A stretch of DNA of 64,000 nucleotides from Lateolabrax maculatus (lineage: Eukaryota > Chordata > Actinopteri > Acropomatiformes > Lateolabracidae), in assembly GCA_031216445.1 (NCBI GenBank), contig CM062219.1, positions 16,157,001-16,221,000 on the forward strand, written 5' to 3'. The stretch's first letter is position 1. Every line of letters starts with the position of its first letter. The translations under genes were made by a program, and so were the position numbers. Positions 52,814-64,000 of the stretch are shown in pieces. The notes beneath the pieces are model-generated. The model was given only the letters and a program-made list of their open reading frames with translations, searched no databases and was not told where the DNA came from.

Positions 52814-54798
52814 AAAGTACATGACATGGTTACGTATGTGCATTAGTTATGTTACTCACCAAGTAGTTCTGTTGCCTAAACCTAACCAAAAGACCATTTC
52901 ACAACGACAAAGATCTGGTACGCCAGTTATATATGTGGTTATATGTGGTTACTAGCAAATTACCTACCATGTCGTTTAGGTGGACATGTTGGCCTAAAAA
53001 CGCTCATATATGTTATTTTGGGAGTTATTGGAAATCGATATTTGGTCGTTTTCAGAACGAGGATGGTTTGATCCAACTATCCATCTATCTATCGATCTAT
53101 CTACTCGTTTTTTCATTTTTTTCTCTGCAGACTCTAAACTTAAGTTTCCATGTGTTTCCATCAAAGCATGGCTTTCCATATACATCTAAGAGCCACTGAC
53201 AACTACTGAAGCAGAAAATTGGATGGCCCATCTAAATTCCACGCTGGCCACTTTCCCTTTTTGCAAAGAAGCATTCTAGGTGCATTAGCAAAGGTCCTCT
53301 TGACTCTCAACTCGGTAGTTACAATGACAAGTGGCTTGCATAAGAGTTGACTAGGACATTTTTATGGTTCATCAAGCCTTCACCTTAACGATTAATCTTC
53401 CACAGTCATAGTTAAATCAAATGTATTAATTTGTCATAAAGATTCCATGGTTGGAGTGTACAGACACATAACAATGACTGTGTCTTCTTCAAAATCAATT
53501 TCAAATGCAACCCTCTGTGTATGGGTTCAATGAATGCCATTTGTCCCATTGAAGTGGCTTACAGTAAATCAATAGGATGACCTCAGCGCAGACATTGTGT
53601 ATCTATTGCAAATTAAAATGGATATTAGCTTTGGATCAGATATTGTTTGTCAGCATTACTCAAGAGGATATTTAAAATGTATTGAAATGGGGTTGCTGCT
53701 GTTATCGTCTGGCTCAGAAAGTTTGTTTTAGAGTTAGGCATAGACAATACAGGAGACAGTCCTGAAGCAAGATCAGAAAATAAAAGACTTGTTATAGAAA
53801 TGTTAATAGTATTACCACACAACGTCTATCTAATTATCAAAACACATCCTAAGCAGTCTTAGTACTGGGTGGAGTAGGCAGCGGCGCCACTGTGGCCAAC
53901 TATGGCAGACGTGGCAGTAACTGGCTCTTTTGTGTCTCTAAGGCTCCTGTGTTCACTTCCAGTGCATGTGTATGTTCTATGTGCAATATCCATTATTTAC
54001 TAATCATTGTCTTGATAAAAAAAAAAAAAAAAAATCCTGCTAGTCTAATGTTGTAGACTGGGGCAAATAATTGGAACACATAATTTAATACATGACTGAT
54101 TTTGCTGCTGTGTTCAAAAAGGCCATCAGGCCCTGCTGTCTTGCTGCAGGTATACATCTCTATTTGTTCAATAATTCAACCACTGAAATGCTTTATTTAG
54201 TAGACCCCCTCGGCTCCATCTAATTCTAATTTCTGCCTTTGGAGCGTGGAGACAGCATTTATAACGGCAAAGAAAACTCTCTACACCCAGGCTGACTCAC
54301 CACGTCCACATCCACATGTTTATGGAAAAAAGTGAGAATTGACTAGCCGAGTTCATACATCTCTGCCAAAACATTCAAGCAAGATTCATCATTTCAAGGC
54401 TATCTGCAGAGAAAAATGGTGGTGGGCTGCGGGCCTGCCGTTTCTTCCGAAGCCAGCCATCAACCAGCTGGAAGACAGTCAATTAGCCTGGCACCCCCCC
54501 TCTCAGCAGGCTGCTGGTTCCCTCAGTGTCAATCAATGTAGATAGCTGTCAGTCACAGAGAGATTCAATGAGAAAAAAAAAATCCTGAAGAATCCCATAA
54601 TACCCCGCTGTGGCTCAAGGCAGTGTGAATGATTGGATATGTTGAATCGGAGCGTCTGGTCTGAGGCCTGTTGGCTCCTTGCCTCACCCAGCCACCGCCA
54701 TTCTGTGCCCGCCCTACTCCCCGCTGTCTGCTCCCATGCTCATTTACAGTCAGCTTGTGTTGTTTTTATGTGATCCATTTTCTCCAACCCTGCCACAG

Positions 54799-54910
54799 GC
54801 TCCTGCACTTCTGTCTGCCTGGTGTCCAGCTCCCTCTGAGAGAAGGAGCTGGAGACGGATACCTGCTGAGTCGAGCAAAGCTGCTCCATCACCGGCCTGA
54901 TGCACCATAA
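54799..54910 (+). other. possible plus-strand terminal exon, unproven
   Basis: An acceptor-like site (CAACCCTGCCACAG) is followed by a locally GC-rich stretch with about 37 open codons ending in a TAA stop at the end of the interval. AT-richer sequence and scattered polyadenylation-like hexamers follow near 55.5 kb. The peptide is not recognisable and a second frame is also open nearby. It could be the end of a non-coding RNA or chance. Confidence 0.12.
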
Positions 54911-57900
54911 AGGACCACGAAGGACGCCCAGAACCTATTAGCAGTCTCTCAGGGATCAGACTCTTGTTTTGACTAACAAGAAAGGACAGGATGGAAGAAT
55001 TCAAAGTGTGAAGACTTGGAAACAGTCTTGCTTTGCAACGCATTTCTTTGATGAAGTTTTGAGCTTTAGGAAAAGGATGCAGCAGATGGAAAGTGTTTGA
55101 TCCTGTAGAAGGTGCAAACTAGGTTGAGTCATGTTACACACTAATGGAGAAAGTTATGAAACTCTTTTAACCATACTGGAAAATAAGAAATATCCATGCC
55201 ACTAGGACAGGAATTAGGCAAAGAAATTTGAATGGACAAGCTTTTTCTTTTTCAACAGATCTGCTTCACAGTTAAAGAGAACATTGTTGAACCTCCCGTA
55301 CACAAGTGCTCCCCAGTTTAACCATTGTCTTCTATTCCTGGTAACTGGATAGCTCTAAAAGCAGCAGTACTCTTAGGTGACTTGCTCAAGAGTACATAGA
55401 GCAAACAGTAGAGCTGCTACTGTTATTCATTCACCACCTACGATTTCCCAGATACATAAACAGTGTGTTTAATAGTACTGTGTTGAGTAAAACATCCCCA
55501 AATCATCTCAAACCTGTAATCCAAACCATGATATCTAATAAATGTTTAAAAAATCTATATTGAATTTAGCATGCACATTGTATATAATTTGTGCATAAAC
55601 CAGAACATTATGTTTGTATTAATTTTTGTTGCTTAATTCCTGCTATTCATACTTCTCTATATTTAGTCCCCTGCAGTGTAATAATTTAATGTACACAGTG
55701 TTTAGGCATTTTTCAATTTATATTAACCTAATAGCTACATATGCAGTGGACACAGAGATGCCTCCACACATGTATGACACACACTGTTACTGCTCAATTT
55801 GAGCAGGTTTCCAACACTAATTCCTTGCAGTTGCATACTGTACTGTAATTGGCTTCCAATCCATAAAGTGCCTGTAAAACTGAAAATGTGTCACACTAAA
55901 CCAGACAACGCTGAAAAAGAAGAACACACCAGAATGCGGGACAGACATGTCCATGCTCCCTCTTGGACTTCACTTTCTGGCGTGGTCCTGGCTGTCCCAG
56001 AGTTAGTACAATGTGCCCTATTAATAATACATGGCTTTACCCAGTATGTGGCAGGCAGAGGATCGGCGTTCACAGTGTAGGGCTGCAGCTTAATTTGTGT
56101 GAGTTATGACCTCATTGAGGCCACAGGACTAAGGTGCACACAAGATGTCAATGGTAGACTCATAATTCAGTAATTTTTTGGTTTACATTGTTGTAGCAGA
56201 AGACACCAGGCAGACAGAAACTCAAAAATGTGCAGTAGGAGGCACTTTAAACTCAAATGTGCCTTTAAGTTAGGATGTGTAAATAAAAGAAAACACAGTA
56301 TGCCAATACTCCTTCAGATCCAACTATAGATGTTTCCCTCTCCTCCCTCAACAACTCTTTTTAAAAGAAATAAAAACCCAAATTTCTCAGCCCTATTTCC
56401 ATCAGGCAGTTTTCAGGAAAATATGCAGGGATTTGTTCAGCTTAGCCACGATGGAACGTGGCAGGGAATCTAAACGAGCTTAGAGCGAAAGATGGGAGAC
56501 AGAGGGAGAGGATGAGAAGGGAGGGATGCGGGACGAACCGTGGACCATGGAGGGAGCCGAAAACTTGAAGCATTTGAGCTAATGGTTAAGCACCTCTTGT
56601 ACAGTTACACAGAATACAGCTGGAGAATAAGAGCGCCCCTGAGACAATGAGTGAGCTGAGACTCTCCTTGCACAGCAGATGATATGAGGGAAAGGGGAAT
56701 CGTGCAAGCACAAGGAGGCTTGTGAGGGAGCCGGGAAGGACAGATGGAAGAGAAGTTGTTGGTTTGTTCTAAAAGTTCTCAGAACTAGATTTTATATTTT
56801 TCAATGCAGAATCCAGCACATGGCATGTACACAACAACACACACAGAGAAAATGAAATGATTCAAATTGATTCAAGATTGCCATAAACGATGTGAGTTAT
56901 ATATTAATTTGTGAGTGAAGGATTACTTTGTACCCCTTAGAAGTGCTTATCCCACTCAAATCCCTTTTAAAACAACATTTTTGATTTAGAAGCCAGAGTA
57001 TGTGACAAACGCAATTTTTGATTGGTTAGACGCCACAGGAGCCGTTTAAAAATGCAGCCTAGACGTTTCAGGTTAGTAAATGGTCCCGGCAATGTGGAAT
57101 ACCCCTGCAGCCACCATGTTGTTGGAATTTGTCAGGTGAAGAGGGGAGACGCTCCGTACACAAGCACAGTTTACCAGGGGGCTCGTTAGACGCGCATCAA
57201 GTTTGAGCCTGTCATAACCGAGCAGTGTACACGTCTGCGGCGCAAGGGGCCCGGAGCCTACGCTGTTCACCTCACACCTCGCTAATGGCCATCTGTGGTC
57301 ATTATAGCCCACCAATGAGTCATACCCACGCTCCTGAAGGCAGCCTTTGGGCCGCCGCTGTGGGTTTCTATACAACACTGCCGCCGCTGCTGCTGTTATT
57401 GTTGTTGCTTACTGTGGCTGTTGTTACTGATGTTTATTCTCTCATTCTACCCCCTCAAACACACCATACTGACCCAACAGTATGCCTGCAGTCATGCAAG
57501 GCGTTGTTTATCTGCCAGCGAGATGGGTGAGATACACACACAGACACACACAAATACACGTACACATGCCAAGTGTGGACTCTCTAATGGAGGATCCTCT
57601 CACGCTGTTTCTCCTCGCAGAGTATATCCTTTTCATTCTGGTTCAATCCCCCGCTCTTACTCCACATCTCTTCTATTCAGCTCCCTCAATCTCTCTCTGT
57701 CTCTCTGCACTAGTATATCAGCCGGTGTCTGGGCCCAGCTGCGGATTAGATCACTGTGGGTAAACCCATAGTGGTGTTCCATCAGGCCTGAGAATGGTGG
57801 GCCGTTTCATCAAAAAACTCATTCCTCATGTGAGAACTAATGCACTGTAGGCGAAGTCCTGGCTGTGCCAGGGCCAGGATATGCGGATTCAGCTACTGCT

Positions 57901-60900
57901 GCCCCCAGATAAAACCCCAGCAGCAAAATAAAAAGCACAACCCATAAAGGGATGCAGGGGGAAATTTATCGGCCTGCAGCCTCGGCCAATGGCGACTTTA
58001 TCTGTTTGTGTGCAGGGGCGGACAGCTACATTTCCACGATGTGTATCCACATGTCCTGCTGTGTGAGCACGCATTTATATGAGTGTTTTTCAGTGTGTGT
58101 TGTGTGAATGGATCATAGTGTCCAATCATGTCCCAACATCAGTGCGTGTACATGCATTTTTTTTTCATCAAATTTGGGGTTTTATCGCCCGTGCGCACTG
58201 GTTGATGAGGTTATGGAAGAGTGGCGCGTATCTCTCTTGCTCCCCACTAGTGGGCAGCTCCCAGCAGGCTTTCCCCAAAATATAAAATTCAGCCGCCTCC
58301 CTGTGGCTTCAGTAATTACACCACCCATCAGGACAAAGAGTGAAGAGGAATACCAATGAGTGAAGAGAGTAAGGAGGACAAAGCGGCAATAACAGCATGT
58401 AGTCTCATTTATATGTGCTCAGACAAAGCTTTGTCATGAGTGAGGGGCCTGTTCCAAAGAATGAAACCACTCATGGCCAATGGAATACAACAGCTATTCC
58501 ATACAAATAAAAATGACACACTGTTCAGCTTTGGGAGGTGGGCAAGGCAAAAGACCCCTGTGAGGAGAAAACTGGATATCAAGTTAAATTTGACAGACAT
58601 AACTATTTTTTAAACTCATTTACTCTGCACAGGTTTCTCATTCCAGCACCCAAATTGACAATTGTGGCATATGGCCAATTTTTGGCAGTTGAAGATATGG
58701 AGCGACATTGCATGCAGGGTGACTGGGAGGATATATTCTGTCACTCATTTCGGTTCAGAGGGGAACTATCTTCTGTTTCGGGCGGGAAGAGCAGAAGAAG
58801 CCAGAGGAGAATGATGAGGCAGCAATCATACAGAACGTCCATCTGGCTCTGCCAAGTTCAAGCGCCAAGGCCTTTTGGGAGAGTGAAAGACTCAGCTGAA
58901 GTCCTCTTAGACAGGCCATTATCTGGACCAGATTCCCTAACCTTCAGGGCAGCGCTGTGATAGCTCCATCCCAAGGGGAGATGGGAAGATAGACAGAAAC
59001 GGAGACATATAACACTCAAAGAGAAATGAGAAATCTGCATCCCTCCTTGGCAGAGACCGTATGGAGAACAAGTTCTGTGTTTTCATTGATAAATGGCTGC
59101 GGAGAGAGTGAGTGGGCATTGTGCCTCACTCTATCATCCAAACAACAGTATCTCTCTCAGGGAGTCCTTCCGCTTCCAAACCACCCCTACTGGCTTTGGC
59201 TCTGGACAGATCTGCCAAGCCTTCTCGCCTGTAGCCGCCAAACATAGAATTATCCATTGCTTGCTTTCTCTCTTGCTCATTTCCTCCCCTACTTCCCCTT
59301 TCCTATCTTTCTCCTTCAGTGGAATGAAGCCACTGACAGGCAGATGGGCAGATGGGGATCGACAGCGTTCCCCAGGCCGAAAGCTAATTGGGAGAGACTG
59401 GGAAAGGATTTGGCGCTGCTGAATAGTCCTGACATGATGGGAAAATCAATGCACACTTCCAGTGTATTTGCATCACGCTGAAGTGAGACACCACAGCCTA
59501 ATGTTGTCTCTGCTGGGAGTCATTAAGAGTTTTGTTTCAACTCTGACCCCCCATTCTGACAACCCTGCTCAAGACAGAGGTGATATAACCATAGTGTTCA
59601 TGCATTTCTCATGACAGCCAAGTGCCTGCACTCACTGTACTTACTATAAATTGAGGTGTTGGACATCTCTCCATACCGACCATCAGAAAAAGATCATGAC
59701 CAGAAATATAATTAATCATTTTTACAACATGTACGTGAAGAGGGAAAACCAGACACACGTGCTGTTCAGATATCTCTTGGCTGCAGATAACCTGCTGGAA
59801 GTCCTTCAAGCCACTTCTTATGCTTGTGTAAAGTTTAAAAAGCAAGTAAGAAAACATCCATATTGTTCTTCCAGTTAAAGGTGATTCAGCTACCATACAT
59901 TGGACTGAAAACTTACAGTTGTTGGCATGCAGTTTCATACCATTTTGTGGGAAATGTGGCTCTCTTAATGCAACAAATAATGTTTTTTTTTTATTTTATC
60001 TACCATAGATTTTAAGAACATGGACAGCACCCATGCACTCAATAATATTTACATACTTTTAGTTAAAAATCAGTACATGAAATAATGGTACTAAAAGAAA
60101 CAGATCAGCATGGACCGTTTGAATCCTATATAATCAATGATGTGAAATATCTTCAAATGGAAATCCATGTATGTATTGATTAAAAGAGAAACTGATCAAT
60201 GAATTATGGGAATGAGAAAGGTTTTGGCCTTATTTCAGCCTGGACTTGATTGCTGTAGAAAAACTATAAGATCTAAAGTTTCATTGGCAACGAATACCAA
60301 TGATTTCTGCTTTCAATTGAAAACAATTTTACTGCAATGTCAAACAGTCTCCTTCTCTTTGTGTGTTTTTAAAGACGAGCATGTTGATGTCTCCACATGA
60401 ATAAATCATATTTTCTATATTAAATTGTAGAGACACTTAAAAGAAGCCTGATATTTGAATAATTATAAAATTGTACTTCGTCAGAATGTTAATGAAGCTC
60501 TGTGGTCAAGATTTGGGACATAAATGATTAATAATGTGTCACTCAGATGGGAATCAATATTGAGCATAGAAGTGCTTAGCCTCACTTCTCCATTTGTTCC
60601 AACCATCATGTTTTTCCACAATGATTGCACTCTGAAACTGAAACGTCTCTGAGGAGGTAGAACTACGACATGTCATCGATCACTAGATTCATACAATTGA
60701 ATTAACCATTATTTGATTGCCTCACTGACATTTAGAAATGTTATTCACTATTGAAAATAAATATATATATGTGATATCCAAGAAATGATTCTGAAACGAA
60801 AGCGCAATATATTGATATATCACCTAATAATCTGCTTCACTGAAGGTGAAATGGACCTCGATTATAACCGTTGCCCAAAGTAAATACATCTTGAAAACAG

Positions 60901-61320
60901 CGCATGGCACTGCAGGTCTGTCAGTACCTTGGGCAGTAACTCAATGCCAGGAGGGGAAGGGGAATCTGGGCTCCAGAAAAAAAAATCCCACCTGCAGCTC
61001 CCAAAATGAGAGATGGTGGAACATAACATAAATGTACTGCCTTAAAATCAGTAAGTCTACAGGGGACTGTTTCTCCCTGCATGGAACAGATTGGCCTCAT
61101 CATTTTCCAACTGCGTGACAATAGAAAAGTGGCCTCTGATTCTCCTAGAAGTCCTTTCTTCTTTCTACTTTAGGTCTGATTGTACGCAATTCCTCAACAA
61201 TACAAACCACAAAACACTTTGTATGGTGTCTTATGGGAGATCTTATCAGAATCAGTGCCATCACTAACACCTTCTTCCTAATACAAAAGCCTCATACAAA
61301 TGCTGACTCCACTTAACGTG
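54911..61320. other. non-coding sequence, no gene seen
   Basis: Contains CA-rich sequence near 57.53-57.57 kb, a GC-richer complex stretch at 57150-57420 ending in CCG/CTG trinucleotides, and a 140-codon plus-strand frame at 58538-58960 without recognisable domains. The rest is AT-rich sequence. No splice-bounded coding segment could be supported. Confidence 0.5.
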
Positions 61321-61754
61321 TTGGTTCACCCAAATTGCAAAAGAAAACATTTCTTACTTACTTCTAGCGGTATCTATAGGCATGTAGATAGTTTGTGGTT
61401 TTATTTGCTGAGGTTTTAATATATTTACCTCTCAGTCTTTCTGACAGCACTGAAAAATGTCATTAGAAAAATGAACAACAATGTCTAGGTTGCCGTGGAT
61501 AATCTGCAGACCTTCTCCTGAAGAAATAGTCCCTATGAAAAGCATTGATTTTTGTGGATTATCTTCTGATGTTAGTGATTTTATAAATGTATTTTCTCAA
61601 AGCTTTAGAGCACCACAAAAAAATCTGAGTTACCTTTGTTGTATTGGGTAGCGGCATAAACCTGGGCAAACAAAGGCAACACTATCTGCATGGCCAGATA
61701 ATGCTAAAGGTAAGTGATAAAAACACCTTTTTTTGTGCGATTTGGTTGAACCGA
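61321..61754. mobile_element. non-autonomous DNA transposon with inverted ends
   Basis: The left end TTGGTTCACCCAAATTGCA matches the reverse complement of the right end (TCGGTTCAACCAAATCGCA) at 16 of 19 positions. The interior contains TTACTTCTAGCGGTATCTA, GTAGATAGTTTGTGGTTT and GGATAATCTGCAGACCTTC. From memory these follow the order of a fish MITE-like family with GGTTCACCCAAA ends. No transposase frame. The short interior suggests an internally deleted or non-autonomous copy. Confidence 0.75.
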
Positions 61755-64000
61755 CCCACATACTCACTGTAATGATAACTGTGAGCAATGGTTTAGGATG
61801 TTCCCTTTTTTCTGTAACACTTAATAAACCACTAGGATGAACTGAATCACTGCTGTGTGTCAGTATGCAGCACCGCCTTATCCTGGATCACAGAGCTGAT
61901 ACATTTCATCCTGGGGATTTCATGGATAGCACAGGAAATGTCCTAAACCTGATGTGTAGTTGTTATCTTTATAGACAGCCTTGGGATCTTAACCTGTGCA
62001 CTCTTTGTTCTGTTGGACGAGCGGAAATCTCCAGTGCCTCTTTTTCCAACATACTTGGCAAAACTTGGAGTGTCTGAGAATCTGCGAATGACAACTTCAT
62101 CGTCGTGACTTTAGCCAAGATGTTAAACACAGATGTAAGACATTATTGGCACCACAGCACAACAGACTATCATTTTACTCTCACTGCCAGTGTTTGATGT
62201 AGAACAAGCAGAGTGACGATCAAAAGGCACAGCTTGATATGAGCAGAATTAACAGCAGCACGGAGGGAAAAAAAAGATCTGAAGAGCAACGTGACAATGA
62301 AAAGAGAGGAAGATACAACATTGTTCTCACAGTGTGGACAGAACAAGTGTTCCTCTCATTTATGTTCTGGTAGGGGTATCACGTCCCTTGTTAAAGACCT
62401 TATCCCATGCAACAGCTCAACACAAATCAGAAAGACGGGGCGAAATTCCTCGTCGTCATGGAAACATCGTCTGTCCTGGTGACATTGCCCTCATTGTGAC
62501 AGGCGCTTCTTTTACAACGACAGGTGAAATGAAAAACAGCCAATTCTCATTCTCTACCAGTCAGCCATTATATATGAACCCTGCTCTCCTCTCTCTATCT
62601 CTCATCCATTTCCCATCTTTTATTCGCTGCTCCCATCTTAGGAAGACAAACCTCCATGTCTATCTCCTTTTCTCTCAAAGAAACCCCAGCACAAACTCTG
62701 AGAAGTTGTTTATAGTGCACAGACAGCTTCCTCCTGGGGTTCTGGTGTCCCAGAAAGCCTTGCAAATGCAGTGGGAGATTAACTTTCTGAGATCTTTTTT
62801 TTTTTTCCATCCTTTTTCCCCCCAAATACTGAGGAAATGCATGCAAATGTGTGAATGCTGCTGAGCATTTGCTATGAAGTTTTGCTTTTGACACTTCCAC
62901 GTGTTTCTATTTCCTTTCCCATCTCTATAGGGAACATTTTAAGGAGAAATACTGGAGTACCCTGGAGATATATGGAGAATAGCACTGAGGTTGACAGGTG
63001 AAGACTATAAAAAAAATATGTGGATTTTTATATTTACTTTTATTTTTATATACACTATATCTCTGCTTTCTTAGTTATACAATATATGTGCATGTGTGTC
63101 CATACGTAATACCTTGTGTGTGTGTGCATGTGACTGCATTTTTATATGAATACTGTGTGAAACTAATATGGAAGGAATATGAAATTAGAAAATCTATGTA
63201 ACAGGGTAAAATTGCAAATCATCTCACATCCAAATATTTTTAATTTGTTTTGAGGAATCCTAACTTCATAATAAGCATAGAGGAAAACAAATCATGGATT
63301 TGCAAGCAGGAACACAGATTCCTCTCAAGTGAAAGAGTCGCAGCTGTCTGTTCTTGACTAGATTCAGCTGTTGCACATCTGAAACTCAATTTGAAAGGGA
63401 CTGTGACAGGTGGAAATAATCGCAACACACTTTATGGGAGTGAGTGTTCCGAGATGTTCGGGAGCCTGGACAAACCACGGGTGTGTTCTTCTCTGCTGAA
63501 AACCTGACGGGAAGGATCAATAACCTTAATTAGCAACAGATGCCTTGGGGGTGTTTTTTGTATTATTAAAAAAGTTATGCCATGTCAGTCATATAGTGTT
63601 TGCACGATTCGCTCCTTATCCCTTACTGCTTCAAAAAAGCAGGTTGTCTTTATTATCTGATAAAATAACTCACAGTACTTAACTATTTTGACTTCTTAGT
63701 CCTCAATCTATGTGGTGGTATGGGTGAAGCACTAAAATTAGTAGCATTGACAGTGATACAGGAGTAGGAGTGTGATAATTATAGGGTACAGATTATACAT
63801 TACTGCTGAGAAGAACTGAGTTTCTATAATTATTGTATTAAGCGTCTCACGTTGAGAAATAAGTGAATAAATTTGACCAAGCAGAGGTGTGTGATTGCTT
63901 GGTCAAGATTCTGAAGGGAAGTATGGTCCTGGATGGTACAACAGGCATTACAAAGATCAAGCCTTAAGTGGATCAGTTCATTCAGGGAAGCCCACTGATA
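61755..64000. other. non-coding sequence, no gene seen
   Basis: A 176-codon plus-strand frame at 62334-62864 overlaps a 101-codon minus-strand frame. It has no recognisable domain and ends in a T-rich tract, so it is judged spurious. A stretch near 63.52 kb (ATAACCTTAATTAGCAACAG) has an enhancer-like TTAATTAG core. The window ends in unremarkable AT-rich sequence. Confidence 0.5.

Larger units (their letters stand above)
45352..54798. other. non-coding sequence, no gene seen
   Basis: Includes an AT-rich zone around 45.5-46.3 kb with a short telomere-like repeat, two TAAT-rich candidate regulatory blocks (46960-47060, 48221-48300), CA and TTA microsatellites, ATCT patches near 52.53 and 53.08 kb, a hairpin at 52789-52813 and a poly-A run near 54.02 kb. 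Open frames are short and show no recognisable domains. Confidence 0.55.

Noticed and set aside
57640..57655. GGTTCAATCCC, like the T-arm of a tRNA
   Set aside because: No acceptor stem, D-arm or anticodon arm at the right distances.
58538..58960. 140-codon plus-strand open frame
   Set aside because: No recognisable motif, and composition changes midway without a splice signal. A frame this long is expected by chance in 64 kb of six-frame translation.
59651..59878. 75-codon plus-strand frame with a helical-looking peptide
   Set aside because: No splice sites or homologous domain recognised. An opposite-strand frame of similar length is also open.
62334..62864. 176-codon plus-strand open frame, longest in the window
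   Set aside because: It overlaps an opposite-strand frame, runs into a T-rich tract coding for a Phe run, and shows no domain.
1..64000. Search for CRISPR arrays, phage or bacterial defence systems, and intact transposase or viral genes
   Set aside because: No regularly spaced repeats, no operon-like gene clusters and no such coding frames. The window is vertebrate-type non-coding DNA.

Overview
The window looks like vertebrate, probably ray-finned (teleost) fish, nuclear DNA. Almost all of it is non-coding. Open frames are short and overlap at random, microsatellites are long (CA, TA, poly-G, poly-C), and no operons or ribosome-binding sites are seen. Several interspersed repeats read like old non-autonomous DNA transposons and repeat families that I recall as common in spiny-rayed fish genomes. 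That recall is not a database match, so the taxonomic call is an inference.

One coding segment is well supported. It is a minus-strand terminal exon at 4196-4519, with a clean splice acceptor, 107 open codons and a TAG stop. It encodes a proline-rich C-terminus that I cannot assign to a family. Below it (4195 down to about 3720) lies a plausible short 3' UTR ending in a cluster of AATAAA hexamers in minus-strand sense. No convincing upstream exon is visible in the following 59 kb, so the rest of the window is either a very large intron (or introns) of this gene or a gene desert beside it. Three weak exon candidates are described (46 bases at 5827-5872 on the minus strand; 54799-54910 and 8865-9806 on the plus strand), none of them secure.

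Layout: 1-3718 is non-coding, with a homeodomain/TCF-motif-rich block at about 785-1030. The terminal exon and its likely 3' UTR occupy 3719-4519. From 4520 to 12475 the sequence is non-coding, with a CCG-rich block beside a TAATTA-rich block near 7.0 kb. From 12 to 34 kb it is non-coding, with four recognisable repeat copies (12476, 21549, 25591, 31692), a hAT-like remnant at 33266, a generic TE-like tail at 21339 and several microsatellites. From 34 to 61 kb it is non-coding, with several AT-rich, TAAT-rich blocks that resemble developmental enhancers in composition. An inverted-repeat element lies at 61321-61754, followed by non-coding sequence to the end. I found no rRNA, tRNA, CRISPR array, intact transposase, viral gene or prokaryote-type gene system.

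The main biological interest is a single unidentified terminal exon beside a roughly 60 kb exon-poor tract with many candidate regulatory blocks. This is the usual architecture around developmental or neural genes in fish, but conservation cannot be tested from one sequence.
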